DNA of 64,000 nucleotides from Burkholderiales bacterium RIFCSPHIGHO2_01_FULL_63_240 (GCA_001770725.1 MERU01000002.1:859994-923993), one strand, 5' to 3'; positions 9,618 through 20,695 are shown, counted from the first letter of the stretch. The notes: generated by a model from the letters alone, not told the origin. Translations and numbers: made by a program.

Positions 9618-9659
9618 GGCATTCGAGGCGTAAGCACGGTGCAATGCGACTCGAACGCC
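9618..9659 (-). terminator. Large stem-loop after asd (possible 3' end)
   Basis: GGCATTCGAG (9618-9627) and CTCGAACGCC (9650-9659) form a 10-bp RNA stem with one G-U pair around a 22-base loop. The stem begins 11 bases after the asd stop. There is no T-run, so it is either a Rho-assisted end or an mRNA-stabilising structure. Confidence 0.45.
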
Positions 9660-9670
9660 CGGGAAATCCA

Positions 9671-10804
9671 TCACTTGTCGAGCAGGATGCGCAGCATGCG
9701 GCGCAGCGGCTCGGCGGCGCCCCACAGCAACTGGTCGCCGATGGTGAAGGCGCCGACGTACTCCGGCCCCATGGCCAGCTTGCGGATGCGGCCCACGGGG
9801 ATGGTCAGCGTGCCAGTCGTGGCCACCGGGGTGAGTTCGCGGATCGTGGCCTCGCGGGTGTTGGGCACCACCTTCACCCACTCGTTGTCGGCGGCGATCA
9901 GAGCCTCGATGTCGGCCAAGGGCACGTCCTTCTTGAGCTTGAAGGTCAGGGCCTGGGAATGGCAACGCATGGCGCCGATGCGCACGCAAAAGCCATCGAC
10001 CGGCACAGCGGGCGAACCAAAGCCTTCGCCCTGCCCCAGGATCTTGTTGGTCTCGGCCATGCCCTTCCACTCTTCCTTGGACTGGCCGTTGCCCAGGTCC
10101 TTGTCGATCCAGGGGATCAGCGAGCCACCCAGGGGCACGCCGAAGTTGGCGGTCTCGGCTTCGGTCAGCGAACGCTGCTTGGCGATGATCTTGCGGTCGA
10201 TCTCCAGGATCGCGCTCTTGGGGTCGTCCAGCAGGGCCTTGACCTCGGCATTGAGCGTGCCGAACTGGGTCAGCAGCTCACGCATGTGCTGGGCGCCGCC
10301 GCCCGAGGCGGCCTGGTAGGTCTGGGTGGACATCCACTCGACCAGACCGGCCTTGTAGAGCGCGCCCACGCCGATCAGCATGCAGCTGACGGTGCAGTTG
10401 CCGCCGATCCACTCGTTGCCGCCCTTGGCCAGCGAGTTCTTGATGACGGGCATGTTGACCGGGTCGAGCACGATGACGGCGTTGTCCTTCATGCGCAACG
10501 TGGAGGCCGCGTCGATCCAGTGGCCCTTCCAGCCGGCTTCGCGCAGCTTGCCGTAGACCTCGGTGGTGTAGTCGCCACCCTGGGCCGTGACGATGATGTC
10601 GCAGCGCTTGAGCTCGTCGATGTCGTAGGCGCTCTTGAGCGCCTTCTCGTTCTTGGCCATCGAGGGCGCGGCGCCGCCGGCGTTCGAGGTCGAGAAGAAC
10701 AGGGGTTCGAAGTGCGCGAAGTCGCCTTCGGCCTGCATGCGGTCCATCAGGACCGAGCCGACCATGCCGCGCCAACCCACCAGACCAACCAGAGTCGTAG
10801 CCAT
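9671..10804 (-). CDS. asd: Aspartate-semialdehyde dehydrogenase
   Basis: NADPH-dependent reduction of aspartyl phosphate to aspartate semialdehyde, the branch point to lysine/diaminopimelate, threonine and methionine. The nucleotide loop [11 protein letters not shown] is at 7-17, the catalytic Cys137 is in [10 protein letters not shown], and the active-site His is in [12 protein letters not shown]. Length 377 aa, the long E. coli-like type (367). AGGAA is seven bases before ATG 10804. It follows leuB by 49 bases on the same strand, as in many Burkholderiales. Confidence 0.97.
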   Translation of the reverse strand: MATTLVGLVGWRGMVGSVLMDRMQAEGDFAHFEPLFFSTSNAGGAAPSMAKNEKALKSAYDIDELKRCDIIVTAQGGDYTTEVYGKLREAGWKGHWIDAASTLRMKDNAVIVLDPVNMPVIKNSLAKGGNEWIGGNCTVSCMLIGVGALYKAGLVEWMSTQTYQAASGGGAQHMRELLTQFGTLNAEVKALLDDPKSAILEIDRKIIAKQRSLTEAETANFGVPLGGSLIPWIDKDLGNGQSKEEWKGMAETNKILGQGEGFGSPAVPVDGFCVRIGAMRCHSQALTFKLKKDVPLADIEALIAADNEWVKVVPNTREATIRELTPVATTGTLTIPVGRIRKLAMGPEYVGAFTIGDQLLWGAAEPLRRMLRILLDK

Positions 10805-10853
10805 GTTGTGTTTCCTCAGTGAACGTGTTTGATGTGGAGCCTTCGGGCGGCGG

Positions 10854-11936
10854 TCACTGCGCCTTCAGGGCGGCCACGACGGCCTCGCCCATCTCGACGG
10901 TGCCGACCTTCTTCGTGCCTTCAGAGTAGATGTCAGGCGTGCGCAGGCCCTGCTCCAGCACGGACTGCACGGCGCGCTCGATGCGGCTGGCGGCCTCTTC
11001 CTGGTTCAGGCTGAAGCGCAGCATCATGGCGGCGCTCAGGATGGTGGCCAGCGGGTTGGCCACGCCCTTGCCGGCGATGTCGGGGGCCGAGCCGTGGCTG
11101 GGCTCGTACAGACCCTGGCCCTTGGCGTTCAGCGAGGCCGATGGCAGCATGCCGATCGAGCCGGTCAGCATCGCGGCGGCGTCAGAGAGGATGTCGCCGA
11201 ACATGTTGCCGGTGAACAGCACGTCGAACTTCTTGGGGGCCTTGACCAGCTGCATCGCGGCGTTGTCCACGTACATGTGGTCGAGCTCGATGTCGGGGTA
11301 CTGGGCGTGCACCTCGGTGACGACGTCCTTCCAGAACTGGAAGGTCTCGAGCACGTTGGCCTTGTCGACGCTGGTCACGCGCTTGCCGCGCTTGCGGGCG
11401 GCCTGGAAGGCGACGTGGGCGATGCGCTCGATCTCGGGGCGCGAGTAGCGCATCGTGTCGAAGGCTTCCGGGGCGCCCTTGAACTCGCCATCGGGCGATT
11501 CGCGGCGGCCGCGCGGCTGGCCGAAGTAGATGTCACCGGTCAGCTCGCGGATGATGAGGATATCGAGACCTGCCACCAGCTCGGGCTTGAGGCTGGAAGC
11601 GTGCGTGAGCTGCGGATAGCAGATGGCCGGACGGAAGTTGGCAAACAGGCCCATGTTCTTGCGCAGGCCCAGGATGGCCTGCTCGGGGCGCAGCGGGCGG
11701 TCGAGCTTGTCGTACTTCCAGTCACCGACCGAGCCGAACAGCACGGCATCCGATGCCATGGCCAGGCTCAAAGTGTGCTCGGGCAGCGGGTGGCCATGGG
11801 CGTCGAAAGCGGCGCCACCGACCTTGGCTTCGTCCAGCTGGAAAGGCAGGTCCAGCACCTTCAGCACCTTGACCGCCTCGTTGACGATCTCGGGACCGAT
11901 GCCGTCACCCGGCAGCACAGCAATCTTCATGACCAT
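10854..11936 (-). CDS. leuB: 3-isopropylmalate dehydrogenase
   Basis: NAD-dependent oxidative decarboxylation of 3-isopropylmalate, the third leucine step. The start [16 protein letters not shown], the substrate/metal motif DNAAMQL, and [25 protein letters not shown] near the C-terminus place it in the IPMDH/ICDH family; length 360 aa is normal. ATG 11936 (MVMKIAV) has GAGAA five bases upstream; the internal ATG at 11930 is the usual family start and also possible. Part of leuC-lipoprotein-leuD-leuB. Confidence 0.97.
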   Translation of the reverse strand: MVMKIAVLPGDGIGPEIVNEAVKVLKVLDLPFQLDEAKVGGAAFDAHGHPLPEHTLSLAMASDAVLFGSVGDWKYDKLDRPLRPEQAILGLRKNMGLFANFRPAICYPQLTHASSLKPELVAGLDILIIRELTGDIYFGQPRGRRESPDGEFKGAPEAFDTMRYSRPEIERIAHVAFQAARKRGKRVTSVDKANVLETFQFWKDVVTEVHAQYPDIELDHMYVDNAAMQLVKAPKKFDVLFTGNMFGDILSDAAAMLTGSIGMLPSASLNAKGQGLYEPSHGSAPDIAGKGVANPLATILSAAMMLRFSLNQEEAASRIERAVQSVLEQGLRTPDIYSEGTKKVGTVEMGEAVVAALKAQ

Positions 11937-11961
11937 GGTGGTTCTCAGTTCTTCTTCGGAT

Positions 11962-12609
11962 TCAAACGATGCGGTTGTTCAGCCAGGGCTTCTGGGCCAG
12001 GCGCTCGGCCTCGTAGGCCTTGATCTTGTCGGCGTGGCGCAGGGTCAGGCCGATGTCGTCAAAGCCGTTGAGCAGGCAGTACTTGCGGAAGGGCTGGACG
12101 TCGAAGGGCAGCTCGGTGCCATCGCCCTTGATGACGACCTGGCGCTCGAGGTCGATGGTCAGCTCGTAGCCGGGGAAGGCAAAGACTTCGTTGAACAGCT
12201 GATCGACTTGCTGCTCGCTCAGCACGATGGGCAGCAGGCCGTTCTTGAAGCAGTTGTTGAAGAAGATGTCGGCAAAGCTGGGCGCGATGATGGCGCGAAA
12301 GCCGTACTGGTCCAGGGCCCAGGGTGCGTGCTCGCGGCTGGAGCCGCAACCGAAGTTCTGACGCGCGATCAGGACGGAAGCACCCTGGTAGCGCGGCTGG
12401 TTCAGCACGAAGTCGGGGTTGGGCTTGCGAGAAGCCGGGTCCTGGCCGGGCTCGCCGGCGTCGAGGTAGCGCCACTCGTCGAACAGGTTGGGGCCGAAGC
12501 CCGTGCGCTTGATCGACTTGAGGTACTGCTTGGGGATGATGGCGTCGGTGTCGACGTTCTCGCGGTCCATGGGGGCCACAAGGCCCTTGTGAATGCGGAA
12601 GGCTTGCAT
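11962..12609 (-). CDS. leuD: 3-isopropylmalate dehydratase small subunit
   Basis: Small (swivel) subunit that pairs with LeuC to interconvert 2- and 3-isopropylmalate. Motifs [13 protein letters not shown] and [14 protein letters not shown] are diagnostic. 215 aa (E. coli 201). ATG 12609 (MQAFRIHKG) is preceded by AAAGAG with good spacing; upstream residues in the open frame are read-through. It follows the small lipoprotein gene by 10 bases, so the lipoprotein is embedded in the leu operon. Confidence 0.97.
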   Translation of the reverse strand: MQAFRIHKGLVAPMDRENVDTDAIIPKQYLKSIKRTGFGPNLFDEWRYLDAGEPGQDPASRKPNPDFVLNQPRYQGASVLIARQNFGCGSSREHAPWALDQYGFRAIIAPSFADIFFNNCFKNGLLPIVLSEQQVDQLFNEVFAFPGYELTIDLERQVVIKGDGTELPFDVQPFRKYCLLNGFDDIGLTLRHADKIKAYEAERLAQKPWLNNRIV

Positions 12610-12619
12610 GGTGATCTCT

Positions 12620-12748
12620 TTACTTGGAGGCCGCGCCCGAGATGGTTTCGCCAGCCTTTTCGATGTCCTTGCCAATGCCGTGCACGGTGTTGCAACCGGC
12701 CAGGGCGAAAGCAGCGAGGAGAGACAGCAGGGTGATCAGGCGGGACAT
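12620..12748 (-). CDS. Entericidin A/B-type small lipoprotein
   Basis: 42 residues: [19 protein letters not shown] lipoprotein signal with lipobox LAGC (Cys19), then [20 protein letters not shown], which is the entericidin signature (C-N-T-x-x-G-x-G-x-D-I-x-x-x-G). Expected to be lipidated at Cys19 and anchored in an envelope membrane. GGAG lies nine bases before ATG. Entericidins in E. coli form an antidote/toxin pair (EcnA/EcnB); only one copy is here, so toxin behaviour should not be assumed. Its place between leuC and leuD recurs in Burkholderiales. Confidence 0.9.
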   Translation of the reverse strand: MSRLITLLSLLAAFALAGCNTVHGIGKDIEKAGETISGAASK

Positions 12749-12783
12749 GGGACGGGGCTCCGTTTGTGCGAGGTGGTGAGGGT

Positions 12784-14193
12784 TCAGGCGATGCGGCGGA
12801 CGTCGACAAAGTGGCCTTGCATGGCAGCCGCAGCGGCCATGGCGGGGCTCACCAAGTGGGTGCGACCACCCGCGCCCTGGCGGCCTTCGAAGTTGCGGTT
12901 GCTGGTCGAGGCGCAGCGCTCGCCGGGCTCCAGGCGGTCGGCGTTCATGGCCAGGCACATGGAGCAGCCGGGCTCGCGCCACTCGAAGCCTGCGGCCTTG
13001 AAGACCTGATCGAGCCCTTCGCGCTCGGCCTGTTCCTTGACAAGACCCGAGCCGGGCACCACCAGGGCCAGCTTCACGTTCGAGGCGACGCGGCCACCGA
13101 TGCGCTTGACGACCTCGGCTGCAGCGCGCATGTCCTCGATGCGGCTGTTGGTGCACGAACCGATGAAGACCTTGTCGATGCGGATGTCGCTGACGGCCTT
13201 GTTGGGCTCGAGCGCCATGTACTGCAGCGCGCGCTCCATGGCGGAGCGCTTGACCGGGTCCTTTTCCTTGTCAGGGTCGGGCACGTTGGCATTGACGCCG
13301 ATGACCATCTCGGGCGAGGTGCCCCAGCTGACCTGCGGCTCGATCTGGGAAGCGTCCAGCTCGACGACGGCGTCCCACTTGGCATCGGCATCGGAATGCA
13401 GGGTGCGCCAGTAGGCGATGGCCTGCTCCAGCTCGACACCCTTGGGGCTGAAGGGGCGGTTCTGCACGTACTGGATGGTGGTGTCGTCCACGGCCACGAG
13501 ACCTGCGCGCGCGCCGCCCTCGATGGCCATGTTGCAGACCGTCATGCGGCCTTCCATGCTCAAGGCGCGGATGGCGCTGCCGGCGAACTCGATGGTGTAG
13601 CCGGTGCCGCCGGCGGTGCCGATCTTGCCGATGATGGCCAGCACGATGTCCTTGGCCGAGCAGCCCTTGCCCAGGGTGCCCTCGACCTTGATGAGCATGT
13701 TCTTGGCCTTCTTGGCCAGCAGCGTCTGGGTGGCCAGCACGTGCTCGACCTCGGAGGTGCCGATGCCGTGGGCCAGCGCACCGAAGGCGCCGTGCGTGGA
13801 GGTGTGGCTGTCACCGCAGACCACGGTCATGCCGGGCAGCGTGGCGCCCTGCTCCGGGCCGATCACGTGCACGATGCCCTGGCGCTTGTCGCTCATCTTG
13901 AACTGCGTGATGCCGAAGCGGTCGCAGTTGGCGTCCAGCGTGTCGACCTGCAGCTTGGAGACGGCGTCCTTGATGCCGTCGCGGCGGTCGGTGGTGGGCA
14001 CATTGTGGTCGCTCACCGCCAGGTTGGCCGACAGGCGCCACACCTTGCGACCGGCGATGTCCAGCCCCTCGAAGGCCTGCGGGCTGGTGACTTCGTGCAC
14101 CAGGTGGCGGTCGATGTAGAGGGTGGCGGTGCCATCTTCTTCGGTGTGGACGACGTGCTCGTCCCAGATCTTGTCGTAGAGGGTGCGTCCCAT
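12784..14193 (-). CDS. leuC: 3-isopropylmalate dehydratase large subunit
   Basis: [4Fe-4S] dehydratase of the aconitase superfamily, second leucine step with LeuD. Cluster cysteines are visible in [14 protein letters not shown] and [25 protein letters not shown] is the substrate-binding stretch. 469 aa (E. coli 466). Start ATG 14193 ([14 protein letters not shown]) matches the family. It is the first gene of the leu unit; its leader contains an inverted repeat. Confidence 0.97.
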   Translation of the reverse strand: MGRTLYDKIWDEHVVHTEEDGTATLYIDRHLVHEVTSPQAFEGLDIAGRKVWRLSANLAVSDHNVPTTDRRDGIKDAVSKLQVDTLDANCDRFGITQFKMSDKRQGIVHVIGPEQGATLPGMTVVCGDSHTSTHGAFGALAHGIGTSEVEHVLATQTLLAKKAKNMLIKVEGTLGKGCSAKDIVLAIIGKIGTAGGTGYTIEFAGSAIRALSMEGRMTVCNMAIEGGARAGLVAVDDTTIQYVQNRPFSPKGVELEQAIAYWRTLHSDADAKWDAVVELDASQIEPQVSWGTSPEMVIGVNANVPDPDKEKDPVKRSAMERALQYMALEPNKAVSDIRIDKVFIGSCTNSRIEDMRAAAEVVKRIGGRVASNVKLALVVPGSGLVKEQAEREGLDQVFKAAGFEWREPGCSMCLAMNADRLEPGERCASTSNRNFEGRQGAGGRTHLVSPAMAAAAAMQGHFVDVRRIA

Positions 14194-14235
14194 GGTGCTC
14201 TGCCTGCTGCCTGCGGCCGTGTGCCGTTTGCGCAA

Positions 14236-14252
14236 GGGGCCCGTCGGGCCCC
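14236..14252. repeat. GGGGCCC inverted repeat in the leuC leader
   Basis: GGGGCCC-GTC-GGGCCCC, a perfect 7-bp stem with a 3-base loop, 42 bases before the leuC start. No T-run follows, and no leader peptide rich in Leu codons was found, so classical attenuation is not supported. It could shape leader RNA or be a protein site. Confidence 0.5.
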
Positions 14253-14361
14253 AAGGTGGTGGTGGGGAAAGACCAAGATTTTATGCGATGCGGCCCGGAC
14301 ACGACTGCGTCATGGGCTCATGCCACGCGCTCAAGCCCCCGTTCAGGCGCCCATCGGAAAC

Positions 14362-14388
14362 GAAAAAGCCCCGCACGGGGCGGGGCTT
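14362..14388 (-). terminator. Intrinsic terminator after gltA
   Basis: On the minus strand, the GC-rich stem AAGCCCCG / CGGGGCTT is followed by a five-T run (positions 14367-14363). It lies about 43 bases beyond the gltA stop and separates the sdh-gltA unit from leuC. Confidence 0.85.
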
Positions 14389-14430
14389 CCTGGCTCGGGC
14401 GGCACCGGTTGGCGCCGCCGAGGGGGCCGA

Positions 14431-15741
<1,311 letters not shown>

Positions 15742-15842
15742 GAGCACTCCTAGGGGTCGGTCTTTTGGGAAAAATCGTTGTGGGTCGAGGGCGGCCAGAC
15801 TGGTGACAACCCGAGGTCGCCATTATGGTCCGAAGTTGCACT

Positions 15843-15866
15843 GCACCATCACGCGTCGGGTGGTGC
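15843..15866. repeat. Inverted repeat between sdhE and gltA
   Basis: GCACCA-N12-TGGTGC with perfect 6-bp arms, 14 bases after the sdhE stop. On the minus strand a CATAAT (possible -10, 15834-15829) lies just downstream, but no good -35 is visible, so a gltA promoter here is only a guess. Confidence 0.35.
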
Positions 15867-15879
15867 GGGCGACAGAACA

Positions 15880-16173
15880 TCAGGCCACGGGCACCCTCAT
15901 CAGAGACAGCACGCGCCTGACTTCGGCGTTGTCCAGCTCGCCCTCCGGCTCCTTGCGGGCCAGCAGCAGATCCAGCAAATCATTGTCAGACAGGTCCATC
16001 AGCTGAAGCAAGCCCTGTACCAGCGAGTTGGTCAGGCCTGCCCCCTGCTGCTCGAAAAACCGATCGATGAAGATGTCGTTTTCGAGCAGCCCACGGCGGC
16101 AACGCCAGCGCAGGCGCCGCAACACGTCCGCATCGGGCGTGGCGTCGGCGTCAGGCAAGGTGGTGTCGGTCAT
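15880..16173 (-). CDS. sdhE: Succinate dehydrogenase flavinylation/assembly factor
   Basis: Small soluble factor that promotes covalent attachment of FAD to SdhA. The key RGxxE motif is in CRRGLLENDIFIDRF, and the C-terminus has the all-alpha YgfY/SDH5 pattern (LMDLSDNDLLDLLLARKEPEG). 97 aa, typical. The start at 16173 (MTDTTLPDADA) gives a slightly acidic N-terminal extension. It sits between sdhB and gltA. Confidence 0.93.
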   Translation of the reverse strand: MTDTTLPDADATPDADVLRRLRWRCRRGLLENDIFIDRFFEQQGAGLTNSLVQGLLQLMDLSDNDLLDLLLARKEPEGELDNAEVRRVLSLMRVPVA

Positions 16174-16229
16174 GGTGCGGGAGCGGGCTTCAGGGCAACT
16201 TAACGGGACATCAGGGAAGGCAGCCGGCG

Positions 16230-16940
16230 TCAGACGGCGCGCTTGACCATCAGTTCCTTGATCTTGCCAATGGCCTTCGTGGGGTTCAGGCCCTTGGGGC
16301 AGACGTCCACGCAGTTCATGATGGTGTGGCAACGGAACAGGCGGTACGGGTCTTCCAGGTTGTCCAGGCGGCCAGCGGTGTCTTCATCGCGGCTGTCGGC
16401 GATGAAGCGGTAGGCCTGCAGCAGGCCGGCGGGGCCCACGAACTTGTCGGGGTTCCACCAGAAGCTGGGGCAGCTGGTCGAGCAGCTGGCGCACAGGATG
16501 CACTCGTACAGGCCGTCGAGCTCCTCGCGCTCTTCAGGCGACTGCAGGCGCTCTTTTTCGGGCGGCGGCGTGTCGTTGACGAGGTAGGGCTTGATGGAGT
16601 TGTACTGCTTGAAGAACTGGGTCATGTCCACGATCAGGTCGCGGACCACCGGCAGACCAGGCAGCGGCTTGAGCACGATCGTGCCAGGCAGCGTGCGCAT
16701 GTTGGTCAGGCAGGCCAGGCCGTTCTTGCCATTGATGTTCATGGCGTCCGAACCGCAGACGCCTTCGCGGCAGGAGCGGCGGAAGGACAGGGTCGGGTCG
16801 ACGGCCTTGAGCTTGACGAGGGCGTCCAGCAGCATGCGTTCGTGGCCGTCGAGTTCGATCTCGATGGTCTGCATGTAGGGCTTGGCGTCCTTGTCGGGGT
16901 CGTAGCGGTAGATCTGGAAGGTGCGCTTTTGAGTGCTCAT
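16230..16940 (-). CDS. sdhB: Succinate dehydrogenase iron-sulfur subunit
   Basis: Carries electrons from SdhA to quinone through three clusters. The [2Fe-2S] ligands are in [16 protein letters not shown]; the [4Fe-4S] and [3Fe-4S] ligands are in [15 protein letters not shown] and [14 protein letters not shown]. 236 aa (E. coli 238). AGGAA is six bases before ATG 16940. Part of sdhC-D-A-B-E. Confidence 0.98.
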   Translation of the reverse strand: MSTQKRTFQIYRYDPDKDAKPYMQTIEIELDGHERMLLDALVKLKAVDPTLSFRRSCREGVCGSDAMNINGKNGLACLTNMRTLPGTIVLKPLPGLPVVRDLIVDMTQFFKQYNSIKPYLVNDTPPPEKERLQSPEEREELDGLYECILCASCSTSCPSFWWNPDKFVGPAGLLQAYRFIADSRDEDTAGRLDNLEDPYRLFRCHTIMNCVDVCPKGLNPTKAIGKIKELMVKRAV

Positions 16941-16971
16941 GTTCGATTCCTAGGTGTGGGGCGCTACGAAA

Positions 16972-18750
16972 TCAGAAGGTACGGACCTTGGGCGGCACGG
17001 ACTCGACGGTCAGCGGCGTCAGGTTCACGGGCTTGTAGTCCAGGCGGCTGCCTTCGGAGTACCACAGCGAGTGCTTCATCCAGTTGGCGTCGTCGCGGTT
17101 GGGGAAGTCGTCATGGGCATGGGCGCCACGGCTTTCCGGACGGGCTGCAGCGGCCACCATGGTGGCTTGTGCGGCTTCGATCAGGTTGTCGACTTCCAGC
17201 GCTTCGATGCGGGCGGTGTTGAAGACCTTGGAGTTGTCCTTCAGGCCGATGGCCTTGACGCGCTCGCGCACGGCGGCGATCTTCTTGACGCCTTCGTCCA
17301 TGCTCTTTTGCGTGCGGAACACACCAGCGTGGGCCTGCATCGTCGAGCGGATCTCGTTGGCCACGTCCTGCGAGTACTCGCCGTTCTTGGCCGAGTCCAG
17401 GCGAGCCAGGCGCGACAGGGTGTAGTCGGCGGCGTCCTTGGGCAGCGGCTTGTGGCTCTTCGTCTTGAGGTTGGTCTCGACGATGTGGTTGCCGGCGGCG
17501 CGACCGAACACGACCAGGTCAAGCAGCGAGTTGGTGCCCAGGCGGTTGGCGCCGTGCACCGACACGCAGGAGCACTCACCCACGGCGTACAGGCCGTTGA
17601 TGATGTCGTTGGGCTTGCCGTTCTTGGGGACCACGACCTGGCCGTAGACGTTGGTCGGGATGCCACCCATCTGGTAGTGGATGGTCGGCACCACGGGGAT
17701 CGGCTCCTTGGTGATGTCGACGTTGGCGAAGTTGTGGCCGATCTCGAACACCGAAGGCAGGCGCTTCATGATGGTCTCGGCGCCCAGGTGGGTCATGTCC
17801 AGCAGGACGTAGTCCTTGTTGGGACCGCAGCCACGGCCTTCCTTGATTTCCTGGTCCATCGAGCGGGACACGAAGTCGCGCGGGGCCAGGTCCTTCAGGG
17901 TGGGGGCGTAACGCTCCATGAAGCGCTCGCCGTTGCTGTTGCGCAGGATCGCGCCTTCGCCACGGCAGCCTTCGGTCAGCAGCACGCCCGCGCCGGCCAC
18001 GCCGGTGGGGTGGAACTGCCAGAACTCCATGTCTTCCAGCGGGATGCCGGCGCGAGCCGCCATGCCCAGGCCGTCACCGGTGTTGATGAAGGCGTTGGTG
18101 GAAGCCTGGTAGATGCGGCCGGCGCCACCGGTGGCGAACAGCACGGTCTTGGCGTGCAGCACGTGCACGTCACCGGTTTCCATCTCCAGTGCGGTCACAC
18201 CCACGGCATCGCCATCGGCGTCGCGGATGATGTCCAGGGCCATCCATTCCACGAAGAACTGGGTGCGGGCCTTGACGTTTTGCTGGTACAGGGTGTGCAG
18301 CAGGGCGTGGCCGGTGCGGTCAGCCGCGGCGCAGGCGCGCTGCACCGGCTTTTCGCCGTAGTTGGCGGTGTGGCCGCCGAACGGGCGCTGGTAGATGGTG
18401 CCGTCCGGGTTGCGGTCGAAAGGCATGCCGAAGTGTTCGAGCTCGTACACGACCTTCGGGGCTTCGCGGCACATGAACTCGATGGCGTCCTGGTCGCCGA
18501 GCCAGTCGGAGCCCTTGACGGTGTCGAAGAAGTGATAGTGCCAGTTGTCTTCGGACATGTTGCCCAGCGAGGCACCGATGCCGCCTTGGGCAGCCACGGT
18601 GTGCGAGCGGGTCGGGAAGACCTTGGACAGGACAGCGACGTTCAGGCCAGCCAGGGAGAGCTGCAGCGAGGCGCGCATGCCGGAGCCGCCGGCGCCGACG
18701 ATGACGACGTCGAACTTGCGGGTGGGGAGGGAGTTAGCGATGGCGGTCAT
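16972..18750 (-). CDS. sdhA: Succinate dehydrogenase flavoprotein subunit
   Basis: Oxidises succinate to fumarate; FAD is covalently bound to His50 in TRSHTVAAQGG. The Rossmann loop VIVGAGGSGMRASL is at 17-30; HPTGVAGAGVLLTEGCRGEG and the active-site Arg in PRDFVSRSM are present. 592 aa (E. coli 588). Only three bases separate it from the sdhD stop, indicating tight coupling. It depends on SdhE encoded two genes later. Confidence 0.98.
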   Translation of the reverse strand: MTAIANSLPTRKFDVVIVGAGGSGMRASLQLSLAGLNVAVLSKVFPTRSHTVAAQGGIGASLGNMSEDNWHYHFFDTVKGSDWLGDQDAIEFMCREAPKVVYELEHFGMPFDRNPDGTIYQRPFGGHTANYGEKPVQRACAAADRTGHALLHTLYQQNVKARTQFFVEWMALDIIRDADGDAVGVTALEMETGDVHVLHAKTVLFATGGAGRIYQASTNAFINTGDGLGMAARAGIPLEDMEFWQFHPTGVAGAGVLLTEGCRGEGAILRNSNGERFMERYAPTLKDLAPRDFVSRSMDQEIKEGRGCGPNKDYVLLDMTHLGAETIMKRLPSVFEIGHNFANVDITKEPIPVVPTIHYQMGGIPTNVYGQVVVPKNGKPNDIINGLYAVGECSCVSVHGANRLGTNSLLDLVVFGRAAGNHIVETNLKTKSHKPLPKDAADYTLSRLARLDSAKNGEYSQDVANEIRSTMQAHAGVFRTQKSMDEGVKKIAAVRERVKAIGLKDNSKVFNTARIEALEVDNLIEAAQATMVAAAARPESRGAHAHDDFPNRDDANWMKHSLWYSEGSRLDYKPVNLTPLTVESVPPKVRTF

Positions 18751-18753
18751 TTC

Positions 18754-19116
18754 TTACAGTCTCCAGAGCACTTGGATGGCCCAGCCGGCGCAGCCGACCA
18801 GCCAGACGATGGTGAACACCTGCAGGGCCAGGCGCACGCCAACGGGCTTGATGTAGTCCATCCAGATGTCGCGGATGCCGACCCAGGTGTGATAAAGCAT
18901 CGAGACGATGACCACGAAGGTCAGCGTCTTCATCCATTGCTTGGCGAAGATGCCGGACCAGCTGTAGTAGTCGAGCGTGTCGGCGCACAGGACCTGGATG
19001 AGCAGGACGATGGTGAACAGGGCCATCAGCACGGCCGTGACGCGCTGGGCAAGCCAGTCACGCAGACCGTAGTGCGCACCGGTGACGATGCGCTTGGTAC
19101 CGTAGTTTTGGGACAT
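18754..19116 (-). CDS. sdhD: Succinate dehydrogenase membrane anchor subunit D
   Basis: 120-aa membrane protein with three hydrophobic helices. The heme-ligand His is in SMLYHTWVGIRDIWMDY, and the Asp-Tyr pair near quinone follows in WMDY. Together with SdhC it anchors SdhAB and binds heme b and ubiquinone. It lies 79 bases after sdhC and 3 bases before sdhA. Confidence 0.95.
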   Translation of the reverse strand: MSQNYGTKRIVTGAHYGLRDWLAQRVTAVLMALFTIVLLIQVLCADTLDYYSWSGIFAKQWMKTLTFVVIVSMLYHTWVGIRDIWMDYIKPVGVRLALQVFTIVWLVGCAGWAIQVLWRL

Positions 19117-19195
19117 GGTTGTTTCCTGAGGAGGGAATCGACGTTCGGATCAGGTGGCGGGGATCAGGTGGCGGGGATCAGGCGGTGGGGCGGGC

Positions 19196-19615
19196 TCAGA
19201 ACACGCCGAAGAGCTTGAGACCCAGCACGGCGGTCAGGCCGAAACCCAGCACCAGGGTCACGATGGCCGACGACTTGCCCTGCTCCTTGGTGACGCGGTG
19301 GGTGGCGTCCATGATCAGGTGGCGAACGCCGGAGACGAAGTGGTGCAGGTAGGCCCAGATCAGACCCAGGGCGACCAGCTTGAAGAACCAGCCGAAGTCG
19401 CCGGCGAACACCGAGGTGAACTCGTCGTACGAGATCTCCGAGGTGACGCTGGTGTCGAACATCCAGATGATGAAGGGCATCAGCAGGAACATGACGGCGC
19501 CGCTGATGCGGTGCAGGATCGACACGATGCCGGCCGGAGGCAGGCGGTACGAGACGATGTCCGTGACGTGGATGTTCCGATAGACGGGGCGTGGGGTTTT
19601 CGCGTTGTCTGCCAT
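19196..19615 (-). CDS. sdhC: Succinate dehydrogenase cytochrome b556 subunit
   Basis: 139 aa with three membrane helices. The quinone-site motif SILHRISGAV and heme-ligand stretch HHFVSGVRHLIMD are diagnostic. ATG 19615 (MADNAKTPRP) has AGGAG about ten bases upstream; residues further upstream in the open frame are not family-like. First gene of the sdh unit; a GntR gene lies 146 bases upstream in the same direction. Confidence 0.96.
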   Translation of the reverse strand: MADNAKTPRPVYRNIHVTDIVSYRLPPAGIVSILHRISGAVMFLLMPFIIWMFDTSVTSEISYDEFTSVFAGDFGWFFKLVALGLIWAYLHHFVSGVRHLIMDATHRVTKEQGKSSAIVTLVLGFGLTAVLGLKLFGVF

Positions 19616-19761
19616 GTTGTGTGGGCTCCTGCCGAGCGTCAAAAAACTGTCGAAATAAGCCGGCGATTTTAGGGCAATCACCAAGCCCGGGATCCCGCCC
19701 TCCCCGTGGTCATCTGCATGACAGGCCACCGGCAGGACGAAAACTGCGTGCAAAACGTCAA

Positions 19762-20550
19762 TTAACTCAGTTCGTTTCGGTAGTAATGCCGGTCGGTTCG
19801 GTACAGCCCGCGACGCAATTCGACGGGCTGATCGCCGTAGGTGAAGGCCAGCCGCTCCACGCTCAGCAGCGGCGTGCCGGGCGCCACCTTCAGCAAGGCG
19901 GCCACGGTTTCATCGGCCGAGACGGCGCGGATTTTTTCTTCGGCGCGGATCATGCGCACGCCGAATTCGGATTCGAAGAGGCCGTACATCGGGCCGCGGT
20001 ATTCGCTCAGGCGCTCGGCGGTCAGGCCCTTGAACAGGGGCGCCGGCAGCCAGATGTCGTCGAGCACCACCGGTTGGCCGGAAAAGTGCAGCACGCGGCG
20101 AACCTCGACGACCGCGTCTTCCGGGCGCAACTGGAGCACGGCGGCCACGTCGGCGGGCGCGGGCATGCGGCGGCAGTCGAGGAATTCGCGCTGGGTCGAG
20201 CCCTGAGCCGTGGTGCTGGGGTCGGAGGCCAGGCGCAGGAAGCGGTACTGGACCTGCTCCTCGGCGTGGGTGGCCACGAAGGTGCCCTTGCCCTGACGGC
20301 GCAGCAGCAGGTTCTCGGCGGCCAGTTCGTCAACGGCCTTGCGCACCGTGCCCTGGCTGACCTTGAAGCGGGCGGCCAGGTCGATCTCGGAGGGGATGGC
20401 TTCGCCAGGGCGCCACTCGCCGCTTTGCAGGCTGCGCAGGATCAGGGTCTTGATCTGCTGGTAGAGCGGGCTGAACGATGGGGCGTTCAAGGCCGGCGCC
20501 GAGACGGGTGCACCCGAGCCGGCGGGCGGCGTCTCAGAGGCAGCGGTCAT
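19762..20550 (-). CDS. GntR-family (HutC/UTRA) transcriptional regulator
   Basis: Winged-helix repressor-type regulator: Pro/Ala N-terminus, wHTH at about 30-95 (EIDLAARFKVSQGTVRKAVDEL), then a UTRA ligand domain to the C-terminus (RVLHFSGQPVVLDDIWLPAPLF; SVERLAFTYGDQPVELRRG). 262 aa from ATG 20550; a longer GTG start is possible. It lies directly upstream of sdhC and divergent from mdh, a conserved Burkholderiales arrangement. A role in TCA-gene control via the palindrome at 20696-20711 is inferred; the ligand is unknown. Confidence 0.9.
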   Translation of the reverse strand: MTAASETPPAGSGAPVSAPALNAPSFSPLYQQIKTLILRSLQSGEWRPGEAIPSEIDLAARFKVSQGTVRKAVDELAAENLLLRRQGKGTFVATHAEEQVQYRFLRLASDPSTTAQGSTQREFLDCRRMPAPADVAAVLQLRPEDAVVEVRRVLHFSGQPVVLDDIWLPAPLFKGLTAERLSEYRGPMYGLFESEFGVRMIRAEEKIRAVSADETVAALLKVAPGTPLLSVERLAFTYGDQPVELRRGLYRTDRHYYRNELS

Positions 20551-20695
20551 GGGCGGGGGGGTCACCACAGCGTGTGTTGTTTTGTCAGAGTGATCGGGTG
20601 GATCAGGCCTGGCCGAGCCGTGCCCGGGTCAGGCTCGGTCGAACGGGCGCCATTGCACCACATTCGCGCGGCAAAGTCCATGATCGCATGAAAGA

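Larger units (their letters stand above)
9303..9670. other. Gene-free stretch between asd and fimV
   Basis: 368 bases with no convincing gene. It holds an inverted repeat just after the asd stop (9618-9659) and a sigma-70 promoter for fimV (9448-9476), leaving a leader of about 138 bases. A 63-codon frame on the minus strand (9411-9602) overlaps the promoter and lacks a ribosome site, so I do not call it. Confidence 0.6.

Noticed and set aside
12620..12748. Calling the entericidin-like gene a toxin-antitoxin pair
   Set aside because: Only one small lipoprotein is present; a partner with the second entericidin type was not found nearby.
14253..14361. Leader-peptide attenuator for leuC
   Set aside because: No short frame with a run of Leu codons and no terminator-type U-run was found before leuC; only a GGGGCCC inverted repeat remains.
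16954..19218. Long plus-strand frame opposite sdhA and sdhD
   Set aside because: Same antisense effect; sdhA and sdhD on the other strand have full catalytic motifs.
19616..19761. TAAAAT as a -10 box for sdhC
   Set aside because: No acceptable -35 at 16-18 bases; the TTGGTG nearby is only about eight bases upstream of it.
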